DNA of 64,000 nt from Proteromonas lacertae (taxonomy: Eukaryota; Sar; Bigyra; Opalinata; Proteromonadidae), in contig NGBS01000317.1 in the NCBI GenBank assembly GCA_002245135.1, positions 1 through 64,000 on the forward strand. Reading direction: 5' to 3'. Of this stretch, positions 22,431-33,469 are shown one piece after another; position 1 is the stretch's first letter; every line of letters begins with the position of its first letter. A program made the position numbers and the translations under genes. The notes under the pieces are model-generated. The model worked only from the letters and a program-made list of their open reading frames with translations. It did not search any database and was not told the DNA's origin.

Positions 22431-23846
22431 ATGATAAATTGTCAATTTTTAACAACAACTATATATCTGTATGGTATTTTAATGTTAATGGGAGTGATTG
22501 GGAGTGCAAGAAGTATTACTATGCCAATTATAATGAAAAAGTACTCACTGTCATATCATCAAGAAGGAATATTCGCTTCTAGTTTAACAGTTTCTGGTAT
22601 TATAAGTAGTGCATTAGCTACAATAATTTTAAAATATGTATCTCATAAAACTGAGATTATAATGGCATGGGTGATTATAGCAGGTGGATCATTCATTGCA
22701 GCTCTTATTAAATCTGTTTTTGGTGCAGTTGGTGGATTAATAGTTATATCTTTTGGAATTAACATTCTTCAGATAAGTAGTAATTCCTTCTCAAGTATAT
22801 TCTTTACAAAGAATAAAGGAATATGGATTAATATAGAACATGGTATATTTGGTGTAGGAAGTATATTTGGTCCATTAATCGGTAGTTATGTCAGTTACAA
22901 TCTGTCAAACAGTTACAGAAGTACTTACTTAGTATTTGCTATATCATCATTGGTCACCACGTTTCTATTATTTTTTGGAAGATTCAAAAAAATAGAATAT
23001 AATGAAATTCCATTATCTCCTGAATTATCAAGACAACAATCATCAATACATCCAACACAAACAACAAATTTACCAGAATTATCATTATATGAATGTTTAA
23101 AAGATAAATTAATATGGTTATATGCAATAATATTAGGTATACAATGCAATATTGAAATTGCAGCAACTAATTGGTCAGTTTTATATATTCAAGATGTTTT
23201 ACATTTATCATCAGAAAAAGACGGTTCATTATTCATGACATCTTATTATATACTATTCACTGTATCTAGATTAATAACTGGAGGAATAATACAAAAAATA
23301 GGATATGTCAATTCATTGATATTTACTGTAATTGGAAGTTCAATATTATTTATAGTTGGTTTTGTATTTATTAATAAAACTGGAATGTTTATTTTAATGA
23401 CAACAGGATTTTTTCTTGCTCCTTTTTGGCCTACATTAATGTGCAGTGTTATGGAAGTGTATGAATCTCAATCATCAACTCCAACAAGTATGATAATAAC
23501 AATTGAAGGAGTTTTAGTAGGAATTACTAATTATTTTCAAGGACTTTTAAGTGAAAAGATAGGAAAGGCATGGGGATATAGAACAACAGTTCCATTATCA
23601 ATTTTATCATTGATTTTGTTATTTATTTTGAAAAGAATGACTAATAACAGGATTATCCAAAGAAAGAATTTAATAAAAGAAGAGGAAGATTTAGAAGAAG
23701 AAATAAAAGAAGATATTGAAATGAGTGATAATTTAGAAGTCTCTTCTGAAGCAAAGGTTAATAATGAAAATTCTACTCCTAAAGTAAGGAAAGAACATAT
23801 TGAATTAGTTAAAGTATATTCATCATCATCATCTTCCAGAAGATGA
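22431..23846 (+). CDS. Major facilitator superfamily transporter
   Basis: This is an intronless 471-residue protein with about twelve hydrophobic segments. A central cytosolic loop (QQSSIHPTQTTN region, about 23010-23080) separates the two six-helix halves. The first half has GVGSIFGPLIGSY and the second SRLITGGIIQKIGYVNS, typical of MFS carriers of the fucose-permease/MFSD4 type (FHS family). The C-terminal tail is acidic and Ser-rich (EEEDLEEEIKEDIEM). The substrate cannot be read from sequence; a sugar is plausible by family only. Confidence 0.85.
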   Translation: MINCQFLTTTIYLYGILMLMGVIGSARSITMPIIMKKYSLSYHQEGIFASSLTVSGIISSALATIILKYVSHKTEIIMAWVIIAGGSFIAALIKSVFGAVGGLIVISFGINILQISSNSFSSIFFTKNKGIWINIEHGIFGVGSIFGPLIGSYVSYNLSNSYRSTYLVFAISSLVTTFLLFFGRFKKIEYNEIPLSPELSRQQSSIHPTQTTNLPELSLYECLKDKLIWLYAIILGIQCNIEIAATNWSVLYIQDVLHLSSEKDGSLFMTSYYILFTVSRLITGGIIQKIGYVNSLIFTVIGSSILFIVGFVFINKTGMFILMTTGFFLAPFWPTLMCSVMEVYESQSSTPTSMIITIEGVLVGITNYFQGLLSEKIGKAWGYRTTVPLSILSLILLFILKRMTNNRIIQRKNLIKEEEDLEEEIKEDIEMSDNLEVSSEAKVNNENSTPKVRKEHIELVKVYSSSSSSRR

Positions 23847-24038
23847 AAATGAAAGAGAAGAAACAAGTGTGTAGTTTTTTATTTTTCAAACATGTTTGTT
23901 ATAAAACATATTTTCCTTATTTAATTTATTTAGAAATAAAAATATACAGGTTTGTGTTATTTCCCCCCAAAAATATAAAATTATAAATAAATTAAAAAAA
24001 GATTGTGAAAATCTAAAAGCTAAATTAACTAAAATGAT

Positions 24039-24989
24039 TTACAATTCCATCGGATTTTCTAGTTTTATCGATAATCTTACAGTTCCACAAAATCCAGTCA
24101 ATGTAGAAACTGGTGAAATATTATTATCAAGCACTCCACAACTAGATCTATTCACGTTTAAATTATTCAAATTTCTGTTATTATTATTATTGTTATTATT
24201 ACAATGTAAATGATCTTTAGTATCAAATACACTTATTGACTGTCTTAAATCCATTCTTTTACTCGATCTCATTAAATCATCAGCTAAAAATGAAGTCCTA
24301 CTTCTCGCAGTTCTTCTAGACTGTGCATCTTGTTCTTTACTTCGGCTAATTCTTCTATTGGGACTTCTTTCTATTGTATTACTTGTTCCACCATGAGTTA
24401 TTATATTTTTAATTGATTTATTTACATATTTATTTTGATTTAAATAACCATCAGGACAGAATATTATACCATAATAATCAATCACCTCTCTTACCAAATC
24501 ACTCTCTTTACCAACTTCTACTTCATAATCAAATATATAAGGATTCTGTTTACCATTAATTCTTCTTATTGCTTTACTACAACAATTCTCAGGAGGTAAT
24601 TTTCCATCATTTTCTTTCATATATGCTATTCTGTCATGCACTATATGCCTTCTTCCTAATATACTGTTTAATACTTTCTTTTCAAAGAAATAATTACATA
24701 TTCTGTCATGTATTTCATCGAGTGTTTTAATACTTGCTTCATCTTGAGTTAAGTACGATAATAGCATTTTAAATGTTAATGGAAAAATTCTATATAACAA
24801 ATAAAACAATATTTACATATACGGTGAGAATTTCTGAATAAATTCGTTGTAATAATCTTTATTACTAACTACAGAAAAAAATATCTTAATATCTTCTTGT
24901 CTTAAAGGATTTGTGTATTTTATTGCATTTATTGTGAAAACAACTAATGAATATATGACGATAAGGAGATATACATGGCAGAATAACAT
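24039..24989 (-). CDS. Membrane-anchored protein with possible RGS-like domain
   Basis: ATG at 24989 opens with a hydrophobic helix (CHVYLLIVIYSLVVFTINA), so the protein is probably membrane-anchored or has an uncleaved signal. One intron (about 24782-24814) joins KFSP to IFPLTFKMLLSYL. The next 120 residues resemble an RGS fold (DIKIFFSVVSNKDYYNEF ... IHDRICNYFFEKKVLN ... GRRHIVHDRIAYM), but this is a weak pattern match. The C-terminal 120 residues are basic, Ser/Arg-rich and include an Asn run. If the RGS reading is right, it would act on a heterotrimeric G protein alpha subunit at a membrane. Confidence 0.5.
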
Positions 24990-25443
24990 CTGGAACACTG
25001 AGAGAAAAGATTATTATAATTCGAAAAAATGAATTCCACCTTAATACTTCTAAAAATATATTATTTTATAGAAATACTATAATGTTCAAATATCTTTTGT
25101 ATTAGAAGACTATTTTCAATGTTAAATGTAGAACAGAATATAGTTATATCAACGAATTCATTACTACAATATAATGACTACTATACTATTTCACTAATAA
25201 TTCATAACACTTTTCAATTAAAGAAATATCTGTACTATTTACTAGAATATATGAAAAATCAGTATACGATAGCACAGTTTGGCCAATTTAATGGAGATTT
25301 GGTCTAATGGATCACGCATTTTGAAGTACCATTTAGAATAACAGAATAACGATTAAAAAAAGTTCAAGCTTTAAAATCAAGCTTTGCTAATTTTGTTTTT
25401 TTCAAGTTATCACTTAATTACACAGTTCAAACATCATAAAATC
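24990..25443. other. Intergenic region without a convincing gene
   Basis: These 454 bp separate two minus-strand genes. A 62-codon plus-strand frame (25119-25307) has no homology I recognise and ordinary AT composition. Near 25357-25388 the word TCAAGCTTT occurs twice, as in other intergenic regions of the window. Confidence 0.5.
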
Positions 25444-26103
25444 TTAATTTAAATGTTTTGCTCTTGTATGAAGAACTGCTTGGATTTGTAACAACGCAAC
25501 TGGAATGAAAGTGATTACGAAAAACAATAACACATAATAGTAATTAAATACAAAGTTCCATTCATTTGGAAGGAATTTAGAGTAAATCTATTGATATTAA
25601 AATGTGAAATATTAATATATACTTTCGTTTCTTTCACTATTTTTAATGATTTTATCATACACCATATTTCACCAGTCATTCCTATTGGTATTGTTATTAA
25701 AGATAAATTATATCTTAAAAAAATAAGAAATTTAGGTATTTTATTACTTACAAGGTTCAGTAAGTAGTATAAATATCTTACAGTTTCTATAGTGGACCAA
25801 CTTAACAACATCACTTTAAATCCACCACAACTTTCTACTTCTTTTGATATTGAAAAAACTCCCCACACTAAAATAAAATGAGATGTATATTGCATTACAC
25901 AGGTAAATAGTGGAGTTTTAACAAGTCCAATTAAGTTGTGAACTATTTCTAATAACATTACTGATTGGGTGAATTTGAGAGGAAACTCTACATTTTTATA
26001 CAATTTATATGTGCTATAAAACATATTGATAATATATACTCATCAGATAGAAAAGATAAGTCCAAAATCCACATATAAAACCAGTAAAAAAAGCACAAAC
26101 CAT
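25444..26103 (-). CDS. 3-hydroxyacyl-CoA dehydratase-like protein (PTPLA/HACD), copy 1, missing catalytic Tyr
   Basis: Three exons from ATG 26103 (MVCAFFTGFICGFWTY); introns lie about 26026-26051 and 25583-25618. It is a six-helix PTPLA/Phs1-family protein with the expected SWSTIETVRYLYYLLNL and the end RAKHLN. The family dehydrates 3-hydroxyacyl-CoA in the ER fatty-acid elongation cycle, using a Tyr and a Glu in LYPxGxxxE. Here the motif reads ITIPIGMTGE: Glu is present but the Tyr is Ile. The protein is therefore probably inactive or altered. It lies 3' of a second copy that keeps Tyr, on the same strand, as in a tandem duplication. Confidence 0.88.
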
Positions 26104-26291
26104 TGTATATAATTAAGTACACTATTTGTAAGCAATATAATTAAAAAATACTCTGTGATATCTTCATTTTAAAGATTTATTTGGATTAACTTTCAAGACG
26201 GTTAGTAACTGTTTATTCAAGACATTTTATGTGAATATCATAAGTTAAAATCAATAAAGTAGAAACACATACAAAAAAAACATAAAAATAA

Positions 26292-26923
26292 TTAATCTTT
26301 CTTTTTATCAGCATTCCAATGTTTATTTCTAGTAATTAACATTGTATTGTACATGAATGGTGATCCAGGAATATAAGCAAGTAAAGCAATAATCATTACA
26401 TAGTAATAGTTAAATACAAAATTCCAATCATTTGGTAAACTGTATGAATATATATGTTCTCTTTGTATTCTTGGTAAAGCTTTAATTAAACACCATATTT
26501 CACCAGTAATTCCTGTTGGATATAATATCATAAACATATGATATCTTAAAAACAATAATACAGTTGGACATTTAATATCCAATAAACCAAAAATGTAATA
26601 TAAGTATCTTGGCACTTCTACTGTTGACCAACTAATCACCATTAATAGAAATCCATAACATTGTCTTGATTCTGGAGATATATTACAAATTCCCCATAAT
26701 AATGCGATTCTAGATGCTACTTGCATAATGCATGAAACTACAGGTGATTTAACCAATCTGAAGATAGAGTGGAAGATTTCAAGAATTGCTAAGGTTTGTG
26801 CAACTTTTAATGGATATTCAACAATATTATATACCATTTCAGGACTACATGATATTAAACCTAAATATACGGAAGTGTTATGTTTTTAATTGCTAAAAAC
26901 CAAACAGCAGCCCATCCCAACAT
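26292..26923 (-). CDS. Very-long-chain 3-hydroxyacyl-CoA dehydratase (PTPLA/HACD), copy 2
   Basis: ATG at 26923 (MLGWAAVWFLAIKN) is followed by a 26-nt intron beginning GTATATTTAG, and then the main exon from about 26843. The PTPLA family pattern is complete: SWSTVEVPRYLYYIFGLL, then LRYHMFMILYPTGITGE with both catalytic Tyr and Glu, then SLPNDWNFVFNYYYV. It ends in a basic ER-retrieval-like tail DKKKD. It should carry out the third step of very-long-chain fatty-acid elongation in the ER. Adjacent to copy 1, which lost the Tyr. Confidence 0.92.
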
Positions 26924-27120
26924 GCACACGAGATTAAACAAAATGAGATACACTATATAATATGATTATATGGAGGATTATACATGTAACAATCGGCATT
27001 TTTATTACGTAAGTTATTTGGGGAATGATAAGAATGAAAATTATGAAAAACCCATTTCGTTTTTTTAATTGAAAAAAAACAGAGTAAGCAGAATGTATAA
27101 TTGTAGTAATACACATAAAA

Positions 27121-28731
27121 ATGATACATTATATGCATGCGTTCAAATTATCGATTATTTTCTCAACGATATTAGTGTTGTTTGTAGTATCAAAGGCTTT
27201 TGGTATAGGTTTGATAATTGCATCAACAATGCTGTTTTTATTTGTGAGTAATGGTATTGAATATCCAGATTATGATACACAAAGAAAGTTAATAATTGAA
27301 GAAGAGGAGGAAGAAGAAAGTGAAGAAGAAGAAGAAAGTGAACGTGAATACACCGCTGATGAGGAAGAAACAACAATGAAGAATCTGAATATTGTAACAT
27401 CAACAGAAGATTCTAATAACACATCTACTCATCAAATGATCTCACCATCTACAATACATTTAACTGTATTACCAAGAAAAGAATATAAAGAGCCAATAAA
27501 ACAACCAAAAACTGTAAAAGTAACCAAAACATTATTAGAATATAGTCCAGTAACAATTAATAATTTATCAATCAACAATAAATCATTGAATAAAGCAATG
27601 TCAATACCAACTGAAAAACCAAAACCTGCACCACCTCCACCAGCACCATCAGCTCCAATTTCATCAAAAACATCAACAACTAAACCACCTTCATTATTCT
27701 CATCATCAACATCAACAGCAGTTACAAAACCAATAACAACAACTACCACTACTGCAGGTACTACAGTATCATTGCCACCGCCATCATCATCATTATCTTA
27801 TTCATCATTTTATACATATGGTGTAATGTACAATAAAATAAAATATAGAAGAGATTTATACAATGAAATAAAGAATAAATATGAGTTAGTGAAATCAAAT
27901 AATGATTATAAATCTGTAAGAGTGGAAATATTGCGACATTTAGGAGAGCCAATCAATCAAATAGCAGCTTCAATCACACAATTAAATAAAGTAATTTATA
28001 AAGTAACAGAAGTACTGAATAAATATAAATCCAATCAAGATTTATATTATTATTGTATCAACTTTATAGGTGAAAGATTATTTGATTTAGAATCTTATAC
28101 TCAACCAAGTTCTGTAGTTCCTTATGTATATTTCATTGAGGGATTAAACTTAGAATATAACTTATTATTAGATTATACAATAGGATTATTATATGAAAAA
28201 TGTAATTATATAATACCTGATGTAAAAGATATAAAAAAAGAGAATTATGAAATAAATAGCGAAGGAATACCACTACCTGTGAAGTATTTTTGGATTTTCT
28301 GCTATTTTTGTATTTCAAATCCATATAAGAAGTTAAGACGATGTAATTTGGGAATGAGAGAATGTTGGTTTTGGCTGAGTAGTTATTTAAATCAATATTG
28401 TGTAGATAAAACTAATATGTATACTATAACACCGTGTTTGTTAGAAACATTCTATTCAATTTGTGGAGATGAATTTAAAAGGACTTATAAAAAAGAAGCA
28501 ATCAAAATAGAGAATGAAATAATAAAGGAATACTTACCATTATTTATTGATGAAAAGAATAATTCTAAAATGAAGAAAAAGAAGAAGAATATGTCAATAG
28601 CTAATGCTTATATTTGTAGATTGAAGAGTTATTTAACAAAGACAGAATTACCTAAACCTGAAGGATTGAAACTGATATTGAAAGATAGCGAATATAATCC
28701 TTCAGATACTTATGATTCAAATGATAATTGA
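27121..28731 (+). CDS. Gle1-like mRNA export factor with N-terminal membrane segments
   Basis: This is a single exon of 536 residues. Residues about 8-45 form two hydrophobic helices (LSIIFSTILVLFVVSKAF and GIGLIIASTMLFLFV). An acidic Glu run and a Pro/Ser/Thr-rich linker follow. From about residue 235 the sequence follows the Gle1 C-terminal domain: GEPINQIAASITQLNKVIYKV (Gle1 TPVNSIS...), YVYFIEGL, EKCNYIIP, GMRECWFWLSSYLNQ and LLETFYSICGDEFKRTY. Gle1 with inositol hexakisphosphate activates the DEAD-box ATPase Dbp5 at the nuclear pore. Membrane helices are not usual in Gle1; here they may anchor it at the nuclear envelope. The Gle1 call rests on motif order, not on a search. Confidence 0.7.
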   Translation: MIHYMHAFKLSIIFSTILVLFVVSKAFGIGLIIASTMLFLFVSNGIEYPDYDTQRKLIIEEEEEEESEEEEESEREYTADEEETTMKNLNIVTSTEDSNNTSTHQMISPSTIHLTVLPRKEYKEPIKQPKTVKVTKTLLEYSPVTINNLSINNKSLNKAMSIPTEKPKPAPPPPAPSAPISSKTSTTKPPSLFSSSTSTAVTKPITTTTTTAGTTVSLPPPSSSLSYSSFYTYGVMYNKIKYRRDLYNEIKNKYELVKSNNDYKSVRVEILRHLGEPINQIAASITQLNKVIYKVTEVLNKYKSNQDLYYYCINFIGERLFDLESYTQPSSVVPYVYFIEGLNLEYNLLLDYTIGLLYEKCNYIIPDVKDIKKENYEINSEGIPLPVKYFWIFCYFCISNPYKKLRRCNLGMRECWFWLSSYLNQYCVDKTNMYTITPCLLETFYSICGDEFKRTYKKEAIKIENEIIKEYLPLFIDEKNNSKMKKKKKNMSIANAYICRLKSYLTKTELPKPEGLKLILKDSEYNPSDTYDSNDN

Positions 28732-28836
28732 GATTATTGATTTAATTTTTTCTTTTTAATTATTTTTATAGAAAATGTTTCTTTATTGTTTTACTAAAAA
28801 TAACACAAACATTACAATAAAAAACATTTATAAATC

Positions 28837-30108
28837 TTACATTCTAAAATGAATAAAATCATTTAATAAATCAAAATAATAAAATGGTTCAACATTCCAT
28901 TCAAAACAACAAATCATAAATAACAACATCATCACCACAAATGTATAAACAAAAAATGAATATAATGAAATTGGTTTATCAACACAACTGCAAAACTTCA
29001 ACAACATTTCAAATGGAGATTTCATTTCAAATACACTTATTTTCTGAAATTTGTCATGAGTAACACAAAAAGTAACACCACTTGGCGACCAACTTATATT
29101 TGATATTAGACTAAGAGAATTATTTTGGATTGTATTATCTGTTAGTTTTCCTGATATTGGCATTATCATAAAATTACTTTCATTCCATCCAATTATTGTT
29201 CCTGTAGTATTTGAAATTTCATATTTATAATTTGGTTGATGAATACAATCTAATGATAAATCAATAATTGATAATGACATTGAAGTGTTGATGTAATTTA
29301 TATCTGACATAAAATATGATTTTGGAGTTTTAAAAATGATTTTTTGTTCATTTGTAATGTATTTAAATGTATATGGACAATTGAATGGTGGATTGTAATT
29401 GCATCTACAGGATGTACCATTTACATTAATTATTAATAATGAAGACATAAAACCAATGTATAGTGAATTCTGACTCTAACAGAAAAGATAAATATAAATC
29501 ATGATAATAATATACATTTTTGACGTATGCTACGTACTGTACATTCTCTTTAAATGATGAATGATATATTGGGATCTCTTCCATTGGCTACAGACAATAT
29601 TTTACTTTTATCTACCAACATAAACACTGATTCTCCAACCCATTCACACCATGTTATATTTCTACATTTTAATTTGGTTAATTGAGTGATGGAACAATCA
29701 AATATGTTAAGAATATATATCATTCCATTTCCTAATATTATTGCTATCTATATATTCATATATACATAGGAATTATTAGTTAATACTGTTGGTTTTGGTT
29801 GATGAGTAACAAAATGCACTATTGGTGAGTGAAATGGTACTAATTTAGATTCGTTTGTTTCTATTGAGTGAATAATTATGTTATAACCATTATTGCAAAT
29901 CACAATTATATTGTTACAACAATAATAAAAGTTATCTATGATGCAATCTCGGAGTACTACTTGGGATTGCAATGTAATTTGGCCATTATCATCATAAAAA
30001 GTAACTTTAGCCTGTTTTACTCAGCACAATTAAACTATTATCTGGATCTGACCATGTTGTAAAGCATTTATCACTAGATTCTAAATTAATGGTATATTTC
30101 AATGACAT
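28837..30108 (-). CDS. Beta-propeller (WD40-like) protein with C-terminal membrane helix
   Basis: ATG at 30108 (MSLKYTINLESSDKC). Three exons are readable; introns are about 29749-29768 (GTATATATG...TAG) and about 29479-29546. Repeated short beta-strand units such as TWSDPDNSLIVLS, NISWSPSGVTFCVTH and ISVFEM suggest a WD40-type propeller. Near the C-terminus is one strong membrane helix (FFVYTFVVMMLLFMICC). Two one-base breaks interrupt the frame, at a TTTT run (30015-30018) and at GGG (29571-29573). Shortening each run by one base restores a continuous reading. Family not recognised. Divergent from the DRC11-like gene by 113 bp. Confidence 0.5.
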
Positions 30109-30221
30109 GACTCTAAAAAATGAAATTTAAAAAATATCAAAAAATCAAGTCAAATCAAGTCAAGCAAATCCGTTTTTAAATTGAAAAGAGAATTTTAGAG
30201 TTGGTTACGGAGTAAAATATT

Positions 30222-32862
30222 ATGTCAAACGCGTATATATATATATATTTATAATTATGTAGTACCTATGAGTCCCTTTGGAACCAGGCAGTAAGTGATT
30301 TAGAAGATATAATGTATCTGGAGGATCCAATGTTTGGTGACCCTCAAGCAGCAGGTCAAAAAGTATATGTTAATGCATTTTATAAAAATAGAGAAAGCCA
30401 ATAGCTCCAATACAAGCTTTTCAACAATTTGGTGTAATGTATGTGAAGTATCTAGTCATTTACCGAAAATTGGAAGATGTCATGGATAATATAGTACATC
30501 CACAGAAACGAATGGATGTGAAGAAAGTTTTGGAATTAGTAATACATCGTTTAATAGTATTAAAGCATTTATTAATAAAATGGAATCCTCCATACCCTGC
30601 ACTAGGTCGTGGACCATTCCCATATGATACATTAAATCTGGATGATGTATTAGTTGATTTGAAATTACCAGCATCAGTATTAGAAATAAAAATCCCCAAA
30701 TATTTCGTAGAAGATCGTAAGAAAGAAATAGATGATAGAAACAAACTAGTTGATGCATATTATTACAATACAAGAGGTACAAAGCCAAAAGTATTACAAG
30801 TTGATTTGTTGAAATTTGTGAGTGAAACTTTACCACTCAAACTAGAAGATGCTATTGCATTAATTCAAAAGAATGAAAGAGGAAGACAAGGTAAAAAACG
30901 TGCACAATTAATGAAGAAACTATTAAAAGAAGAAGATAATAAAATGACTTTTGGAATAACCAATCCTAAGCCAGATGAAGATCCAGAAGTAGCTGCTTTA
31001 GATATTCAAAGAGTATGGCGATCTTACCACACTAGAAAACAAATACGAGAAGAAGAAGATGAAGAATTAATATATATAGGAATGAGACATCCACCAGATG
31101 CAAGAACAAAGAAGAATATAAAAGAAACAGTAAATGCCAATAGAAAACGTAAAGTAATCCAACATAACCATGAAGAAGAATATAAACAATCCTTAGAAGA
31201 GTTAAAACAGAAAGTAAAAGATGAAGAAGGCCCAGAAATGAGAGAAAAGATGTTGGATGATCGAAGAGAATGGTTTTTAAAACAATTAGAAACTGGAGTA
31301 ACTCCTGAAGATTTATCAACTTATTATGATCCACCTCCACCACCACTAGATCCAGAAGAAGAAAAGAAATTGAAAAAACAACAAGCAAAAGATGCAGCTA
31401 AAGCACCAGCCAAGAAGCCAGCAGCAGCAGCAGCTGGTAAAAACAAGAATGAAGCTCCACCTCCTGAAATGCCAAAGAACTTATGTGAAATAGTAAATAC
31501 AAAAGAAGTAGCTGATATGAATGAAAAATACCATCAAGATTGGGAGGGGAATGAATATGAAGACAAAAATTTTGAGCAAAAATATGACCCCGAAAGAGCA
31601 AAAGATGTAGTTCGTCCTACTGTTGAACAGGAAGTGAAAGAACAAGTTGATAATTTAATGTTACTACAGATTACAGAATATAAAGACAGTCTTAGATAGT
31701 AAGAAAAAGAAGAAGAAGAAGAAGGGCAGAAAGAAGAAGGCAAAGAAACCTAAGAAGCCAAAGGGAAAGAAACTACCTGGTGCTAAATATTGTAAAGGTA
31801 TGGAAAATGAACAGATGCTGTCTATCTTGACTGAGAAAGAAATTATCATTAATTATGAGAAACATACTATGGATGAATACTTAGGTGAAATGAATTATTT
31901 AGGAACAATGTATCAGAACCAGTGGATTGACTGAAGTGTATGATTCTAATGGTGATACTCGAACAGCAGCTATTGAGCCTTCTTTAGCAAATATCAGACA
32001 AAATTTGAGAGAATATGCAACACTTCCACTAGGCTGTCCCAATGTAAAAGGTCAATTAACACCAGAATATAATGTAAAGAGTATTTTCTTATATGGACCA
32101 CATGGTTCAGGTAAAACAATGTTGGCCCAATCAATTGCTACAGAGACTGGAGCTATGATGATGGATATTTCCTTCGATAGATTAGCAAATTGTTTCCCAG
32201 GTAAGAATGGTATTATGAAAATAATGCATATGATTTTTCAAGTAGCTAGAGAACCTAAATGGGGACCAACAGTATTATATATGGAAGATTTAGAAGTATT
32301 GTATGGAGCAGCTAAAGGAAAGAAAAAGAAGCAGAAGAAAGCAGAAGGTAGATATAAAAAAGCATTATTAAAATATCTAAAGACATTAGATCCTGTTGAA
32401 CAGGTAATTGTCATAGGATGTGCTAGGCAGGTGTGGTTAATACCTGAGAAAAATATTAAAAACGTAAAAGCAATATTTGAAAAGACTTTTTACTGTCCAT
32501 TCCCTGATTATGCAAGTATGATTGAAATATGGAAGGCAATGATAGAAAAGAAACTACAACACAATTTACCAAAGAAATTCACAGTTAGTAACCTTGCTAG
32601 AATATCCACTGGTTACACAGCTGGTGCAGTTCAGTATTCAGTGGATAATACCTTGACTGAAAGAAGAATATATCACATTGAAGGTAGACCATTGCTTGAG
32701 AAAGAATTCATCACATCATTAGCACAATATCCTCTTCAATATGAAGATGATTATAAGAAATATCATGATTTCTTCCGTGTAATATCTGGAGTGAAGGAAG
32801 AAGAATTGAAAGAACTTAGAAGAAAAGAAGAAGAAGAACAAGCTAGAAAGAAGAGAAGGTAA
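30222..32862 (+). CDS. IQCA1: DRC11 / IQCA1-like ciliary AAA protein
   Basis: ATG at 30222 (MSNATYESLWNQAVSDLE) follows the IQCA1/DRC11 N-terminus; introns lie about 30233-30262 and 30363-30391. An IQ motif (LDIQRVWRSYHTRKQIREE) sits near residue 240. A Lys-rich spacer and the AAA+ ATPase domain follow, with Walker A GPHGSGKT and Walker B-like VLYMEDLE. DRC11 belongs to the nexin-dynein regulatory complex of motile 9+2 axonemes and binds near the radial spoke base. Two single-base frame breaks occur: AAA at 31682-31684 and CC at 31919-31920. Removing one base from each gives one protein of about 860 residues matching family order. It is followed by another ciliary gene, DZIP1-like. Confidence 0.88.
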
Positions 32863-33204
32863 TTAATTAATAACCCTTTTTATTATTTTATCAACATTAT
32901 TTATTTATAATCAATCAGATACATAACAGATTAATCAATATAAGCCAATATTTAGAATTTTATGACGTATAACTTACATAAAGAAACAGCTCTTTTTTTG
33001 AAATTCAAAATAATGCATTTTTATTGGTTGATAGATTTTGAGCTTTACAGATTGAATAAAGAGATAAATTAGGATACTAGACATTTACTATTATAAAATA
33101 ATATTTCAAAAATCAGTATAAAGATTTTGAAACATAAACTCTTTCAAATTAGCTCTAATTTTCACTATTTTCATAATTACTATATTATCGCATTTTAATT
33201 CATA

Positions 33205-33414
33205 TTATAGACTAATTTTAAATAAAATTTTCATATAAACACATTCTACGGGACAATTAACAATCTCACTAATAAAGTAAAATATGAAGAAATTACACCA
33301 CAGATCTTCTAAAATATGCTGTAATATATCAAATATCCAGTTCATTTGATCATTGAATTCTTCACTGACTCTAAAATCAATAACGAACGAGATTCTTTGG
33401 CAGTTGAATTTCAT
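33205..33414 (-). CDS. Short hypothetical ORF
   Basis: A 69-codon frame from ATG 33414 to TAA 33205 lies in the 607 bp between the DRC11-like and DZIP1-like genes. Its composition (Ile, Phe, Asn) is what AT-rich DNA would give by chance. The first part (MKFNCQRISFVIDFRVSEEF) looks somewhat protein-like. It has no domain I know. The rest of 32863-33469 holds no feature that I can support; the DZIP1 promoter must lie near 33420-33469. Confidence 0.2.
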   Translation of the reverse strand: MKFNCQRISFVIDFRVSEEFNDQMNWIFDILQHILEDLWCNFFIFYFISEIVNCPVECVYMKILFKISL

Positions 33415-33469
33415 AAGAAAAAATCATCTCTCTTTACTCTCAAAGTAAAAGGATTCTATTTGATTCAAC

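Noticed and set aside
25119-25307. 62-codon plus-strand ORF in the spacer before the dehydratases
   Set aside because: Length and composition are as expected by chance in AT-rich DNA; no domain and no intron-flanked partner.
30008-30026. A 16-nt GTGCTG...CAG intron at the first frame change of the propeller gene
   Set aside because: It would be far shorter than other introns and lacks a GTAT donor; a one-base indel in the TTTT run explains the change better.
30460-31849. Several 60-118-codon minus-strand ORFs opposite the DRC11-like gene
   Set aside because: They overlap a well-supported conserved gene and show Leu/Ser/Phe-rich composition typical of complementary frames.
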